From Tessaracoccus rhinocerotis (GTDB lineage: Bacteria; Actinomycetota; Actinomycetes; Propionibacteriales; Propionibacteriaceae): a DNA stretch of 64,000 nt. Location of the stretch: positions 558,001 through 622,000 of the forward strand of contig NZ_VKKG01000002.1 in assembly GCF_007197885.1 (NCBI RefSeq), in the 5' to 3' direction. Below, in pieces: positions 8,240-17,794 of the stretch. The translations under genes were made by a program, and so were the position numbers. Position 1 is the first letter of the stretch. Each line of letters opens with the position of its first letter. The notes under the pieces were generated by a model, which saw only the letters and a list, made by a program, of their open reading frames with translations, searched no databases and was not told where the DNA came from.

Positions 8240-10450
8240 ATGGAAGGACCGGGTCTCGAATTCTCTGAAGCCGTCATCGACAACGGCGCACACGGCAAGC
8301 ACACCATCCGCTTCGAGGCGGGGCTGCTCGCCCAGCAGGCCGACGGCTCTGCCGCCGTCTACCTCGACGGCGACACCATGCTGCTCGCCGCCACCACCGC
8401 CGCGAAGACCCCTCGCGACGCCATCGACTTCTTCCCCCTGACGGTCGACGTCGAGGAGCGCATGTACGCCGCGGGCCGGATCCCCGGCTCGTTCTTCCGT
8501 CGTGAGGGACGCCCCGGCGAGGCCGCGATCCTGACCGCCAGGCTGATCGACCGTCCGCTGCGCCCGGCCTTCGTCAAGGGCCTGCGCAACGAGGTCCAGG
8601 TCGTCGTCAACGTCCTGTCGCTCAACCCCAACGTCCTCTACGACGTCGTCGCCATCAACGCGGCCTCCATGTCCACCCAGATCGCCGGACTCCCGTTCTC
8701 GGGTCCGATCGGCGGCGTGCGCGTGGCCCTCATCGACGACCAGTGGGTCGCCTTCCCCTCCGTCGAGCAGACCGCCGAAGCAACCTTCCAGATGGTCGTT
8801 GCGGGCCGCGTGCTCGCCGACGGCGACGTGGCCATCATGATGGTAGAGGCCGGCGGCACCGACGCGACGTGGGAGAACGTCCGTGGCGGCAGCGCCGCCC
8901 CGACCGAGGAGATCGTCGGCCAGGGCCTGGAGGCGGCCAAGCCGTTCATCAAGATCCTGTGTGACGCCCAGTCCGAGCTGGCCGCCAAGCTGCCGCGCGA
9001 GACCTTCGACTTCCCCGTCTTCCGCGACTACGAGGACGACGTCTTCGCAGCCGTCGAGGAGCTCGCCTCCGCCCGCGTGGCCGAGGCCATGACGATCGTG
9101 GGCAAGCAGGAGCGCGACGAGGCAACCCATGGCATCCGTCAGGACGTCACCGAGCAGCTCACCGACAAGTTCCCCGAGCGCCTCAACGAGGTTTCCGCGG
9201 CGCTGAAGGCGCTGACCAAGAAGATCGTGCGCCACCGCACCCTCACCGAGGGCGTCCGCATCGACGGCCGTGGTCCCCGCGACATCCGGACGCTGTCCGC
9301 CGAGGTCGCAGTGATCCCGCGCGTGCACGGCTCCGCACTGTTCCAGCGTGGCGAGACCCAGATCCTGGGTGTCTCGACGCTGAACATGCTTGACATGGAG
9401 CAGCGGATCGACTCCCTCGGTCCGGAGAGCACCAAGCGCTACATGCACAACTACAACTTCCCGCCGTACTCGACCGGCGAGACCGGCCGCGTCGGCTCCC
9501 CGAAGCGTCGCGAGATCGGGCACGGCGCACTCGCCGAGCGCGCCCTCACCCCGGTGCTGCCCCGCCGCGAGGAGTTCCCCTACGCCATCCGTCAGGTCTC
9601 CGAGGCGCTCGGCTCCAACGGCTCCACCTCCATGGGATCGGTCTGCGCCTCGACGCTGTCCCTGCTCAACGCAGGTGTGCCGCTGAAGGCCGCAGTGGCC
9701 GGCATCGCGATGGGCCTCATGAGCGAGGACGTCGACGGGGGGACCAAGTACGTCGCCCTCACCGACATCCTGGGAGCCGAGGACGCCCTCGGCGACATGG
9801 ACTTCAAGGTCGCCGGTACCAAGGACTTCATCACGGCCCTCCAGTTGGACACCAAGCTCGACGGCATCCCGTCCTCCGAGCTCTCCAAGGCCCTGCTGCA
9901 GGCCCGCGAGGCACGCCACACCCTGCTCGAGGTGATGGGGGAGGCCATCGACGTCCCCGACGAGATGAGCCCCTACGCGCCGCGAATCATCTCGGTGCGC
10001 ATCCCGGTTGACAAGATCGGCGAGGTGATTGGTCCCAAGGGCAAGGTCATCAACCAGATCCAGGACGACACCGGCGCCAACATCTCCATCGAGGACGACG
10101 GCACCATCTACGTGGGTGCCACCACCGGCGAGTCCGCCGATGCTGCCATGGCCATGATCAACGCGATCGCCAACCCGACCATGCCTGAGAAGGGCGAGCG
10201 GTACCTCGGTACCGTTGTGAAGATCACCACCTTCGGTGCCTTCATCTCGCTGTTGCCCGGCAAGGATGGCCTGCTGCACATCTCCAAGCTTCGCGACCTC
10301 GCCGGTGGCAGGCGCGTGGAGAACGTGGAGGACGTCGTCAGCGTCGGCCAGAAGCTCCAGGTGGAGATCTCCGAGATCGACGACCGCGGCAAGCTCTCCC
10401 TCATCCCCGTCGTCGAGGGCGGCGACGAGGAGTCCCCCGAGGACGAGTGA
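8240..10450 (+). CDS. pnp: Polyribonucleotide nucleotidyltransferase (PNPase)
   Basis: Phosphorolytic 3'-5' exoribonuclease of the RNA degradation machinery; it forms a trimer. It has 736 residues. The first RNase PH domain (about residues 10-145) and second RNase PH domain (about 325-530; [22 protein letters not shown]) flank a helical linker. A KH domain (about 580-640; [19 protein letters not shown]) and an S1 domain (about 655-720; [18 protein letters not shown]) follow. The ATG has a good AAAGGAG. The 275 bases upstream hold the post-rpsO hairpin and a weak TAGGCT (8040-8045) that may start a long leader suited to autoregulation by RNase III. Confidence 0.98.
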   Translation: MEGPGLEFSEAVIDNGAHGKHTIRFEAGLLAQQADGSAAVYLDGDTMLLAATTAAKTPRDAIDFFPLTVDVEERMYAAGRIPGSFFRREGRPGEAAILTARLIDRPLRPAFVKGLRNEVQVVVNVLSLNPNVLYDVVAINAASMSTQIAGLPFSGPIGGVRVALIDDQWVAFPSVEQTAEATFQMVVAGRVLADGDVAIMMVEAGGTDATWENVRGGSAAPTEEIVGQGLEAAKPFIKILCDAQSELAAKLPRETFDFPVFRDYEDDVFAAVEELASARVAEAMTIVGKQERDEATHGIRQDVTEQLTDKFPERLNEVSAALKALTKKIVRHRTLTEGVRIDGRGPRDIRTLSAEVAVIPRVHGSALFQRGETQILGVSTLNMLDMEQRIDSLGPESTKRYMHNYNFPPYSTGETGRVGSPKRREIGHGALAERALTPVLPRREEFPYAIRQVSEALGSNGSTSMGSVCASTLSLLNAGVPLKAAVAGIAMGLMSEDVDGGTKYVALTDILGAEDALGDMDFKVAGTKDFITALQLDTKLDGIPSSELSKALLQAREARHTLLEVMGEAIDVPDEMSPYAPRIISVRIPVDKIGEVIGPKGKVINQIQDDTGANISIEDDGTIYVGATTGESADAAMAMINAIANPTMPEKGERYLGTVVKITTFGAFISLLPGKDGLLHISKLRDLAGGRRVENVEDVVSVGQKLQVEISEIDDRGKLSLIPVVEGGDEESPEDE

Positions 10451-10471
10451 CCTGAACCGCTGAACCACGAC

Positions 10472-10505
10472 GAGGCGGGCCATCCCAACAGGGGTGGCCC
10501 GCCTC
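10472..10505 (+). terminator. Terminator after pnp
   Basis: GAGGCGGGCCA... pairs with ...TGGCCCGCCTC around a short loop, a very GC-rich stem of about 14 bp beginning 21 bases after the pnp stop. TCGTT follows, with no true T-run. Confidence 0.7.
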
Positions 10506-10538
10506 TCGTTGCGCCCGGGACGTGACAAGGTGGTCACC

Positions 10539-10958
10539 ATGAGCCAGTACGCGACCAGCCCGAGGCCGGACGACCACCATCCCCTGGGCGGCCACGGCGG
10601 ACCGCAGCCCGGTCCGGGCATGTACCAGGTGCAGCCTCCCTCCGCCGGCCACGGGGACAACCCCGCTGGTCGGGCGGCGCTGGCGATGGCCGCAGTCACC
10701 GTTGTGGTCCAGGTGATCGGCCAGGTCGTGTTCCACTCGTTCCTGGGAACCGGACAGCTGTCCGTGGGGGGAGTTGTCAGCAGCTGGTTCGGCATCGGCG
10801 CGACGGTCTTCGCGCTCCTGGCCCTGGTCCTCGGGATCATCGGCCTGCGGAAGCCCGGTGCGGCCAGGGGAGCAGCCGGCGTCGGTCTCGGCGTGGGAGC
10901 CTACGTCTTGGTGACGGGCGTCGTGGGGCTCGTCGCGAACCTACTGCACTACCTCTGA
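10539..10958 (+). CDS. DUF4190-like small membrane protein
   Basis: A 139-residue protein of unknown function. A Pro/Gly/His-rich cytoplasmic N-terminus (residues 1-~42) is followed by hydrophobic helices, near 45-65, 80-100 and 110-130. The small-residue pattern ALLALVLGIIGLRKPGAARGAAGVGLGVGAYVL is characteristic of actinobacterial DUF4190 proteins. The ATG at 10539 is preferred over upstream frame extension because the region before it overlaps the pnp terminator. Its end overlaps the convergent dehydrogenase gene by 10 bases. Confidence 0.65.
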   Translation: MSQYATSPRPDDHHPLGGHGGPQPGPGMYQVQPPSAGHGDNPAGRAALAMAAVTVVVQVIGQVVFHSFLGTGQLSVGGVVSSWFGIGATVFALLALVLGIIGLRKPGAARGAAGVGLGVGAYVLVTGVVGLVANLLHYL

Positions 10959-12109
10959 GACGTCCCCCGGGGCGACCCGCCGCGCAGCTCGACCAGAGCG
11001 GCTGCGAGTCCGGGGGAGATGCTCTCGACGTCGGCAAGCACCGCTGCCACGGCCGCGGAGCCGCCGCCCTGCGCAGCCTGTTGTTCCAGTCCGAGTGCGA
11101 TTCCCGGCAGCAGCGGACGCGGATCGTCCCACTGGTTGCACAGCCGCAGCGCACCGAGGAAGCGTTCGCCGGGCTGGAGCTTGCGCTCGGGGTCGCGTCC
11201 CACCCTTTCCACCGTGTCGTGGAGGGCGGTGTTCGCGAATCTCGCCAGAAGGTCCTCCGCGTGGGCGATCAGTTCCTCCTGGGGCTGGCCGTACTTGCGG
11301 GCCAGTGCGCGCGCGGGGGCGTGCATCGCGGCCCGGACCTGCTCCAGGATGTCGGGGTCTGAGATCGCCGGAGCGATCTCGCAATGGCCCGCGCGGGCAC
11401 CGAGGTACGCGGTGGCGCAGTGGCCCTGGTTGTGGACGTAGAGCTTCCGTTCGGTGAAGAACGCGAAGTCGAGCTCCGGGTTCCCGAGCAGTTCCGGGAC
11501 GTCGGGCACGGGCGCGCGGCAGGCGGCGACGTCGAACGGGAGCTTGCGGTAGGGCTCGACGGCCACCAGGGCAGGGTGCTCCCGGCGCTGCGACTCGGTG
11601 GGCACCGGGATCATGCGGCCGATGGAGCACTCCACCACGCCCACGTTGGCCAGCACGGTTGCCGCCTCTGCTCCCAGGGTACCGAGCTCCGTGGAGAGCA
11701 GGCCACGCACGAGCTTGGCGCCCTCGTGCAGGTTCTCCGCGAGGTAGACGTCCATGGGTCCGCCGTCGACGGCGGCGCGGTCCGCGAGGCCCGCCGCGAG
11801 CGCCGGGGCCACCCTGGGCAGGTTCCGTGCCCCGACGCTGGTGAACACGGCGTCGGCCTCGGAGACGGCGCGTCGCACCGCCGCCTGGTCCTGGGCGGGG
11901 ACTGCCGTGCAGCCGGTCACGTACTTGCGCACGGTGCCCGCGCTGGCGACGGTGTCGTGGGGGTAGGAGCCGGACCTCAGGACGGCCACGAGCTCGGGGT
12001 CGGCGTCGACGAACGTGACTCGCCACCCGGCGTCGGAGAACAGCTCGCCGATGAAGCCCCGGCCCACGGCGCCGGCGCCGAAGACGACGACGTTGTTCCC
12101 GCGGCTCAT
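10949..12109 (-). CDS. mtlD: Mannitol-1-phosphate 5-dehydrogenase family protein
   Basis: NAD-dependent polyol-phosphate dehydrogenase, expected to interconvert mannitol-1-phosphate and fructose-6-phosphate. It has 386 residues, the normal MtlD length. An N-terminal Rossmann motif, GAGAVGRGFIGELF (residues ~9-22), is followed by the ENLHEGAKL segment. The catalytic-lysine region KLYVHNQGHCATAYLG heads the C-terminal helical domain. The start ATG overlaps the stop of manA (ATGA), so it is the last gene of the pfkB-lacI-manA-mtlD unit. Both enzymes act around fructose-6-phosphate, which supports the assignment. A related phosphorylated polyol substrate cannot be excluded. Confidence 0.82.
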   Translation of the reverse strand: MSRGNNVVVFGAGAVGRGFIGELFSDAGWRVTFVDADPELVAVLRSGSYPHDTVASAGTVRKYVTGCTAVPAQDQAAVRRAVSEADAVFTSVGARNLPRVAPALAAGLADRAAVDGGPMDVYLAENLHEGAKLVRGLLSTELGTLGAEAATVLANVGVVECSIGRMIPVPTESQRREHPALVAVEPYRKLPFDVAACRAPVPDVPELLGNPELDFAFFTERKLYVHNQGHCATAYLGARAGHCEIAPAISDPDILEQVRAAMHAPARALARKYGQPQEELIAHAEDLLARFANTALHDTVERVGRDPERKLQPGERFLGALRLCNQWDDPRPLLPGIALGLEQQAAQGGGSAAVAAVLADVESISPGLAAALVELRGGSPRGTSQR

Positions 12110-13104
12110 GCCGCGTCCGGGGCGGAGGGTGCGGGGGGCCGGCACCAAGCTGCCCGCAGGTCCCCGGTGAGGGTGGCTGGGGTGGCGTGCGGGACGACCA
12201 GCGTGTCCCCGCGACCCACCTCGATGGAGCCGGTTGCCCAGTCCAGCGTCCCGCCGCCCTCCAGCACCACCACGACGGCGAAGCCCTGCTCGAGGGCCCC
12301 GGCGCTGACCCAGTGCGCCCGGAAGTACGGTGCGGCAGCCTCCGGCATCGCCGAGCCGGCGCCACCCCGCACGACGAGGTCCTCGATCTCCTCGGTCGTG
12401 CGGACCCGCAGGTCGGTGGCCTGCAGCGCCAGGTCGAAGCCCAGACCCAGCTCCTTCGGAGCCTCCGGGTCCAGGGCGAAGCCCTCCCACTCGAGCAGGA
12501 TCGACAGGTCCTCCGGCTCCTGCACCTCGACGAGCAGGATGCCCTCGCCGATGGCGTGGGGGAAGCCGGACGGGACGAACACGGCGTCACCGGCCTCCAC
12601 GGCGACGGGGTGCAGGGCGTCGAGCAGGGTCTCGGTGTCCTGCTCCGCGACCAGCCGGGCCAGTTCCTCGGGGGACACCTCCCTGCGGAGCCCGAGGTGG
12701 ACCGTTCCCGGGCGCAGCACCAGCCAGGCCTCGGTCTTGCCGTGGGCGCGGCCGAGATGCCGGCCTGCGAACGCGCCGTCGGGGTGGATGTGGACGGGCA
12801 GGCGCTGCCCCGCGTCGAGCAGCTTGGTGAGAAGCTTCGTGTCGGAGCCCCACCTTTGGGCGTGCTCGGCCCCGAGCCAGCCGACGGGGTCCGTCGCGAC
12901 GGCGTCGCGGAGGTACTGGCCGGATCCGAGGCGCGTCAGCCCCAGGCTCTGTTCACCGAACAGGCACGTGGTGGAGGCGACCCAGTCCTCCGGGGTGTTG
13001 CCGCCGTCATGGGACTCGCCCCGGAACTCTGCGATGCGTGCCCCACCCGTGTAGAAGCGGTCGGCCGGCTGGTTGGCGGGCAGGATGATGGGTTCCAGCG
13101 TCAT
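12106..13104 (-). CDS. manA: Class I mannose-6-phosphate isomerase
   Basis: Interconverts mannose-6-phosphate and fructose-6-phosphate. It has 332 residues, the shorter type-I form. The zinc-binding cupin signature is visible as LPVHIHPDGAF (first His ligands) followed by GKTEAWLVL (Glu ligand) and VPSGFPHAIGEGILLVEVQEPEDLS. The ATG has GAGGAG 4 bases upstream and starts 8 bases after the LacI stop; its stop overlaps mtlD. Together with the PfkB kinase and MtlD it channels mannose, fructose or mannitol into glycolysis. Confidence 0.9.
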   Translation of the reverse strand: MTLEPIILPANQPADRFYTGGARIAEFRGESHDGGNTPEDWVASTTCLFGEQSLGLTRLGSGQYLRDAVATDPVGWLGAEHAQRWGSDTKLLTKLLDAGQRLPVHIHPDGAFAGRHLGRAHGKTEAWLVLRPGTVHLGLRREVSPEELARLVAEQDTETLLDALHPVAVEAGDAVFVPSGFPHAIGEGILLVEVQEPEDLSILLEWEGFALDPEAPKELGLGFDLALQATDLRVRTTEEIEDLVVRGGAGSAMPEAAAPYFRAHWVSAGALEQGFAVVVVLEGGGTLDWATGSIEVGRGDTLVVPHATPATLTGDLRAAWCRPPAPSAPDAA

Positions 13105-13112
13105 GGTTCTCC

Positions 13113-14099
13113 TCAGTGAGTTCTCAGGGTGGTCGGGATGACCACGTTCTCCACGGGGCGGCTCGGTTCGGCCACCCGCCTGAACAGGAGGCGGGCCGCG
13201 GCGCGGCCCATCTCGCGGTCGTCATGGTCGATGGCCACGACGGGGAAGGGGAGGGTGCGGCTCAGCGGGAACTCGTCGAACACGACGATCGCCACGTCCA
13301 GCCCGCGTTGGTGGATCTCGGCGGCGGCCCCGATCGCCGAGACGTTGTTGGCGCAGAAGATGGCGTCGGGTGGCTCCGCGACCGAGAGGAGCTGTGCCGC
13401 GGCGGCGCGGGCCTCGGGTTCGGTGTGGATGCCCGTCAGGACGTGGCCCTGCCCGAAGGCCAGCCCGCCCTCGGTCAGCGCCTCGGTGGCACCGGCCACT
13501 CGCAGTGGCATCGTGGCGAGGGCGTCGGAGTCGCTGAGGGCGGCGAAGCGGCGCCGCCCCATGCGGATCGCGGCGGCGACGGCCCCCCTCGCGGCCCGGT
13601 GGTTGTCGAAGGAGACGGTGTCCACGGTGAGTCCGTCGAGCCTCTCGTCGACGGCGACCACGGGGGTGCCCATCGCTACCTCGGCCGCGATGGTGGCGTC
13701 GGTGCCCCGGGTGGGGGTGATGAGCAGGCCGCCGGGACGCTGCGCGAACACGGCCTCGGCCAGTTCCGCCTGCCGCTGGGGTGAGCCCTCGGAACTGCAG
13801 GTGATGAGCAGGCAGTGGTGCTCCTCGGCCTCGTCGGCGGCACCGGCGGCCACCGTCGAGTAGAACGGGTTGGTCATGTCGCGGATGATCATGCCCACCA
13901 TGGAGGAGCGACCCGAGCGCATCGTCGCGGCGCCGCGGTGCGGACGGTAGCCGAGGCGTTTCGCAGCCGCGAGCACGTCCTCGCGCATCCTCGCATCCAC
14001 GGTCGGGACCCCGTTCATCACCCGCGACACGGTCTTCAGGCTCACGCCCGCGTCGCGTGCGACGTCGGTGATGGTGGCTCGTTTGGGCGGCGTCCTCAT
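13113..14099 (-). CDS. LacI-family transcriptional regulator
   Basis: A 328-residue sugar-responsive repressor. The N-terminal helix-turn-helix is classic (ITDVARDAGVSLKTVSRVMNG, residues ~9-29) with the hinge-helix region up to ~60. A periplasmic-binding-protein-like effector domain follows (MVGMIIRDMTNPFYSTVAAGA; DAIFCANNVSAIGAAAEIHQRG; VVFDEFP). Its start overlaps the kinase stop by 4 bases (ATGA). It most likely represses both divergent units through the palindrome at 15143-15154. The effector is probably the transported sugar or its phosphate. Confidence 0.93.
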   Translation of the reverse strand: MRTPPKRATITDVARDAGVSLKTVSRVMNGVPTVDARMREDVLAAAKRLGYRPHRGAATMRSGRSSMVGMIIRDMTNPFYSTVAAGAADEAEEHHCLLITCSSEGSPQRQAELAEAVFAQRPGGLLITPTRGTDATIAAEVAMGTPVVAVDERLDGLTVDTVSFDNHRAARGAVAAAIRMGRRRFAALSDSDALATMPLRVAGATEALTEGGLAFGQGHVLTGIHTEPEARAAAAQLLSVAEPPDAIFCANNVSAIGAAAEIHQRGLDVAIVVFDEFPLSRTLPFPVVAIDHDDREMGRAAARLLFRRVAEPSRPVENVVIPTTLRTH

Positions 14100-15076
14100 G
14101 CGAGCGGGACCTGCCTGAGGTGCCGTCCGACGGTGGTGCGTGCGAACGTGCCTGCCTCCTGCGGTGCCAGCCCGCGGGTGAGTGCGTGCAGCAGCCCCCC
14201 TGTGAGGGCGTCGCCGGCGCCGACGGTGGTGGCGGGGTTGGGCACGTGCTCGGCGGGGAACCAGAGCCGCTGGTCCGCCCACTGGCGCGCCAGTGGGGCC
14301 AGGACGCGGCCCCCCGCGGCCAGCCGCTCCTCGGAGGCCGTGCGCAGCACGAAGCCGAGGCTGCCCGCCGAGAGGCTCACCACTGCAGCACCCCACCCGA
14401 GCAACCTGTCGGCGGTGTCCTCGAGTGCCTCCCGGCTGGCTTTTCGGTGCACTCCCAATGCGCTGCAGACGTCGTCCCAGCTGGGGGAGCAGACGTCCAC
14501 GTGGGGCAGCGTCCGCTCGAACCACGCCTGCCAGTCCACCCGGGAGGCGACGGACCCGTCGCTGACGTGGGCCAGGTCGAGGGAGGTCGTGATGCCCCGG
14601 CCGCGGGCGCCGGTGAAGGCGGCGGCCATCACAGTCGGGTCGGTGCAGGTCAGCGGTAGCAATGAGGGGTAACCGAGATGGAGCAGGTCGGGTGCGATGC
14701 CGTCGAGGTCGAGTTCGCGCGGGTCGAAGCTGGCGTTGGAGCCCTCGTGCTGCCAGAAGGTCCGGTCGTGGGAGCCGTGCTCGACCACGATGCTGTAGGA
14801 CGACGCGAACGGGGAGGTGGTCCAGTGCAGCACCGCGCCCCGATCGTCGAGCTGCTGCCGGCAGATGTGGCCCAACTCGTCGTCGCCCATCGTCACGGCC
14901 ACCTCGACGTCGGCGCCGAGGGCCTGCAGGGTGCCTGAGCTGTTGGGGGCGGAGCCACCCACCTTGAACTTGAGCGGGCCCACAGAGTAGAGGATCCCGG
15001 GCTCCATGCCGGGGGAGGTTCCCGGCAGTTCGGGTGTGATGTCGATGCAGCAGTGACCCGCGACCAGAACCTTCAT
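14096..15076 (-). CDS. PfkB-family carbohydrate kinase
   Basis: ATP-dependent sugar kinase of the ribokinase/PfkB family, 326 residues. The N-terminal GG motif region is KVGGSAPNSSGTLQALGADVEV (Gly pair, residues ~39-40) and the C-terminal signature with the catalytic base is TTVGAGDALTGGLL (Asp in GAGD, residue ~295). The ATG has AAGGAG about 7 bases before it. It is first in the minus-strand operon with lacI, manA and mtlD; that context favours a fructokinase role (fructose to fructose-6-phosphate), but the sequence alone does not fix the substrate. Confidence 0.85.
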   Translation of the reverse strand: MKVLVAGHCCIDITPELPGTSPGMEPGILYSVGPLKFKVGGSAPNSSGTLQALGADVEVAVTMGDDELGHICRQQLDDRGAVLHWTTSPFASSYSIVVEHGSHDRTFWQHEGSNASFDPRELDLDGIAPDLLHLGYPSLLPLTCTDPTVMAAAFTGARGRGITTSLDLAHVSDGSVASRVDWQAWFERTLPHVDVCSPSWDDVCSALGVHRKASREALEDTADRLLGWGAAVVSLSAGSLGFVLRTASEERLAAGGRVLAPLARQWADQRLWFPAEHVPNPATTVGAGDALTGGLLHALTRGLAPQEAGTFARTTVGRHLRQVPLA

Positions 15077-15117
15077 CGTGACGCTCCTTCGTTGCCTCTT
15101 CGCAGCCGTGTAACGGA

Positions 15118-15147
15118 ATCATCTCATCAATACCCAATTCTAGACAA
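15118..15147 (-). promoter_or_regulatory. Promoter of the pfkB-lacI-manA-mtlD unit
   Basis: On the minus strand TTGTCT (15147-15142) and GATGAT (15123-15118) are 18 bases apart, about 40 bases before the kinase start. The -35 box lies inside the palindromic operator. Confidence 0.5.
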
Positions 15148-15169
15148 CGTTGTCCCGATGTCTTACTGT
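15141..15169 (+). promoter_or_regulatory. Promoter of the sugar ABC operon
   Basis: TAGACA (15141-15146) and TACTGT (15164-15169) are exactly 17 bases apart, about 80 bases before the substrate-binding protein gene. The -35 box overlaps the palindromic operator. Confidence 0.55.
15143..15154. promoter_or_regulatory. LacI-type operator palindrome
   Basis: GACAACGTTGTC is a perfect 12-base palindrome with a central CG, the form typical of LacI/PurR-family operators. It sits in the divergent intergenic region, over the -35 boxes of both flanking transcription units, next to a LacI gene in the same cluster. Repression of both directions by one dimer is the simplest reading. Confidence 0.75.
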
Positions 15170-15250
15170 TGAGCCCTGCTCAACGAGGAGAACGCGTGCC
15201 GGCGCTCGTGGAGCAAACCCCCATCCGGCATCACAACACGGAGGAACAAC

Positions 15251-16213
15251 ATGAAGTTCACCGCACGGAAGGCCCTCGTGGCCGCCGCAGCCGCCGTCAC
15301 CCTCCTCGCCTCGGCGTGCACCACGGGTGACGAGAACAACACCACCCCCGGTGAGGGAGGCGACGGTACGGTCGAGAAGGTCGGCCTGATGTTGCAGGAC
15401 ATCTCGAACCCCTTCTTCGCAGCCATGCAGACCTCGATGACCGAGCTCGCCGAGTCCGAGGGCTTCGAGATCAACGTCCAGGACGGACGCCAGGACCTCG
15501 CCGCACAGAACGACCAGATCGACGCCTTCATCCAGCAGGGGATGGACCTCATCCTGCTGAACGCGGTCGACAGCGAGGGCATCGCCTCCGCGGTGGCCCG
15601 CGCCCAGGCCGCCGGCATCGTCGTCGTGGCAGTGGACGTGGACGCCGCCGGCGCTGACGCCGCGGTCACCACCGACAACGTCGAGGCCGGCCGCCAGTCG
15701 TGCCAGGCCCTGATCGACCAGATCGGCGGCGCGGGCAACATCCTGATCGTGGAGGGCACGCCCACCACCGCACCGCAGGAGCGCGTCGAGGGCTGCCACG
15801 AGGTCCTCGAGGAGAACCCGGACGTCACAGTGCTGGCCAGCCAGGCCGGCAACAACGACCGTGCCTCCGGCCTGGAGCTCACCACCGACATGCTGACCGC
15901 CAACGCGGACGTCGACGGCATCTTCGCCATCAACGACCCCCAGGCCCTCGGTGCCGACCTCGCGGTCCAGCAGGCCGGCCGTGACGGCATCGTCATCACC
16001 GGCGTCGACGGATCCCCCGAGGCCGTGACCGCGCTGAACGACGAGAACTCCAACTTCTGGGCCACCCCTGCCCAGGACCCCGCCGGCATGGCTGAGAAGG
16101 CCTACGAGGTCGGTGTCGAGATCATCGGCGGCAACGCCCCCGAGGAGCGCGTCACCCTGCTGAACCCGACGCTCATCGACCGCGACAACGTCGGCGAGTA
16201 CGCCGGCTGGTGA
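15251..16213 (+). CDS. Sugar ABC transporter substrate-binding lipoprotein (RbsB/FrcB type)
   Basis: Extracytoplasmic sugar receptor of a CUT2-type importer, 320 residues. The N-terminus is a lipoprotein signal (MKFTARKALVAAAAAVTLL) with lipobox LASAC, so Cys23 or so is lipidated. The mature part has the type-I periplasmic-binding fold: VGLMLQDISNPFFAAMQTSM, the QNDQIDAFIQQGMDLILLNAVDS segment and GIFAINDPQALGADLAVQQAG. Shine-Dalgarno GGAGGA precedes the ATG. ATPase and permease genes follow directly. The neighbouring fructokinase-like, ManA and MtlD genes suggest fructose, mannose or a polyol; xylulokinase downstream leaves a pentose or pentitol open. Confidence 0.9.
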   Translation: MKFTARKALVAAAAAVTLLASACTTGDENNTTPGEGGDGTVEKVGLMLQDISNPFFAAMQTSMTELAESEGFEINVQDGRQDLAAQNDQIDAFIQQGMDLILLNAVDSEGIASAVARAQAAGIVVVAVDVDAAGADAAVTTDNVEAGRQSCQALIDQIGGAGNILIVEGTPTTAPQERVEGCHEVLEENPDVTVLASQAGNNDRASGLELTTDMLTANADVDGIFAINDPQALGADLAVQQAGRDGIVITGVDGSPEAVTALNDENSNFWATPAQDPAGMAEKAYEVGVEIIGGNAPEERVTLLNPTLIDRDNVGEYAGW

Positions 16214-16246
16214 TCCGGTAAGTCCCGACGGAAGGAAGGATCTCTC

Positions 16247-17794
16247 ATGAGTGAAGTCGCCACGCAGGCGCCCCTGTTGGAAGTGAGGGGTGTCAGCAAA
16301 CGGTTCGGGGCCACCCAGGCCCTCAACGACGTGAGCTTCGACCTGAGACCAGGTGAAGTACACGCCCTGATGGGTGAGAACGGTGCCGGCAAGTCGACAC
16401 TCATGAAGATCATCTCCGGCAACTACGCCCCGGACACGGGCTCCATCCACATGTTGGGGGAGCAGGTGGTCATGGCGTCGCCGCGCGACGCCATGACCGC
16501 CGGTGTCGGGATCATCCACCAGGAGCTCAACACGTTCCCGGAGATGACCGTCGCCGAGAACCTCGCCGTGGGCAACGAACCCAACCGGGCCGGCGTGCTC
16601 AACCGCCGGCAGATGCTGGTGGACGCCCGCGACAAGCTCGACCACGTCGGCGCCACCGGCATCAACCCGAAGACGCCGATCGGCCGGTTGAGCGTCGGCA
16701 TGCAACAGATGGTGGAGATCGCGCGGGCCATGGCGGAGGACGTCAAGGTCCTGGTCCTGGACGAGCCCACCGCGGCGCTCTCGACGAGCGAGTCCAACCA
16801 GCTCTTCGAGTTGATCCGCGAGATGCGCGAGCGCGGGATGGGACTCATCTACATCTCCCACCGCATGGAGGAGGTCTGGCACCTGGCCGACAGGGTGACC
16901 GTCTTCCGGGACGGCAACCTCGTCGGTACCCGAGACATGCGCGCGACCGGACCCGACGCCGTCCGGCCCAACGACATCGTGAAGATGATGGTGGGCCGCG
17001 ACGTCGACGACCTCTACGGCCACGAGCGCCACGAGCTCGGCGACGTCCGCCTCGAGGTCGAGGAGCTCACCGACGGTGCAGACATCGGGCCGGTCTCCTT
17101 CAGCGTGCGCGGCGGTGAGATCGTCTCGATGGTGGGCCTGATCGGCGCAGGGCGCACCGAGGTGGGGCGACTCCTGTACGGGGCGGACCGGGCGGCCTCC
17201 GGCACCGTGAAGCTCGACGGCGAGGTCCTGCGGGTCCGTGGCCCCAAGGAGGCCATCGCCAAGGGCATCGGCATGCTGCCCGAGAGCCGCAAGGACCAGG
17301 CGCTCTTCCTCGAGATGTCGGTCCGGGACAACACCGCGATGTCCACCCTCTCGGACTACTCGTCCGGCGGGGTGCTGAAATTCCGCAAGATGCGCTCGAA
17401 GGTCGCGGCGATCTTCGACTCCCTGGCGGTCAAGACCGCCTCCCAGGCCACGGAGTCGCGCAGCCTCTCCGGAGGCAACCAGCAGAAGCTCGTGCTCGGC
17501 CGCCTGATGCTCGAGCGGCCCTCGCTCATGATCCTCGACGAACCCACGCGAGGCGTGGACATCGGCGCCAAGAGCGAGATCTACCGGATCATCAAGGAGA
17601 TCGCACAGGCCGGCACCGCCGTGCTCGTGATCTCCTCGGACCTGCCCGAAGCACTCGGAATCAGCGACCGCCTCCTCGTCATGCGCGAGGGTCGCCTGGT
17701 CGCCGAGCTCGACGCCTCCTCCGCGACGGAGGAGGGCGTCATGGAACACGCAACCGGCGTCTACGCCGACGACACCACAAGGAACGACGCATGA
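16247..17794 (+). CDS. Sugar ABC transporter ATPase, double-domain (RbsA/FrcA type)
   Basis: A 515-residue energy subunit with two fused nucleotide-binding domains, the hallmark of CUT2 sugar importers. Domain 1: Walker A GENGAGKST (residue ~44), signature LSVGMQQM and Walker B VLVLDEPTAAL. Domain 2: degenerate Walker A GLIGAGRTE (near 300), intact signature LSGGNQQK (near 407) and Walker B LMILDEPTRGVD. Only one site is therefore likely to be catalytic, as usual in this family. Its stop overlaps the permease start by 4 bases. Confidence 0.93.
   Translation: MSEVATQAPLLEVRGVSKRFGATQALNDVSFDLRPGEVHALMGENGAGKSTLMKIISGNYAPDTGSIHMLGEQVVMASPRDAMTAGVGIIHQELNTFPEMTVAENLAVGNEPNRAGVLNRRQMLVDARDKLDHVGATGINPKTPIGRLSVGMQQMVEIARAMAEDVKVLVLDEPTAALSTSESNQLFELIREMRERGMGLIYISHRMEEVWHLADRVTVFRDGNLVGTRDMRATGPDAVRPNDIVKMMVGRDVDDLYGHERHELGDVRLEVEELTDGADIGPVSFSVRGGEIVSMVGLIGAGRTEVGRLLYGADRAASGTVKLDGEVLRVRGPKEAIAKGIGMLPESRKDQALFLEMSVRDNTAMSTLSDYSSGGVLKFRKMRSKVAAIFDSLAVKTASQATESRSLSGGNQQKLVLGRLMLERPSLMILDEPTRGVDIGAKSEIYRIIKEIAQAGTAVLVISSDLPEALGISDRLLVMREGRLVAELDASSATEEGVMEHATGVYADDTTRNDA

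Noticed and set aside
8039-10840. Long minus-strand frame (933 codons) opposite pnp
   Set aside because: Complete overlap with a certain gene, no recognisable domain, His/Gly/Asp-rich composition typical of antisense frames in GC-rich DNA.
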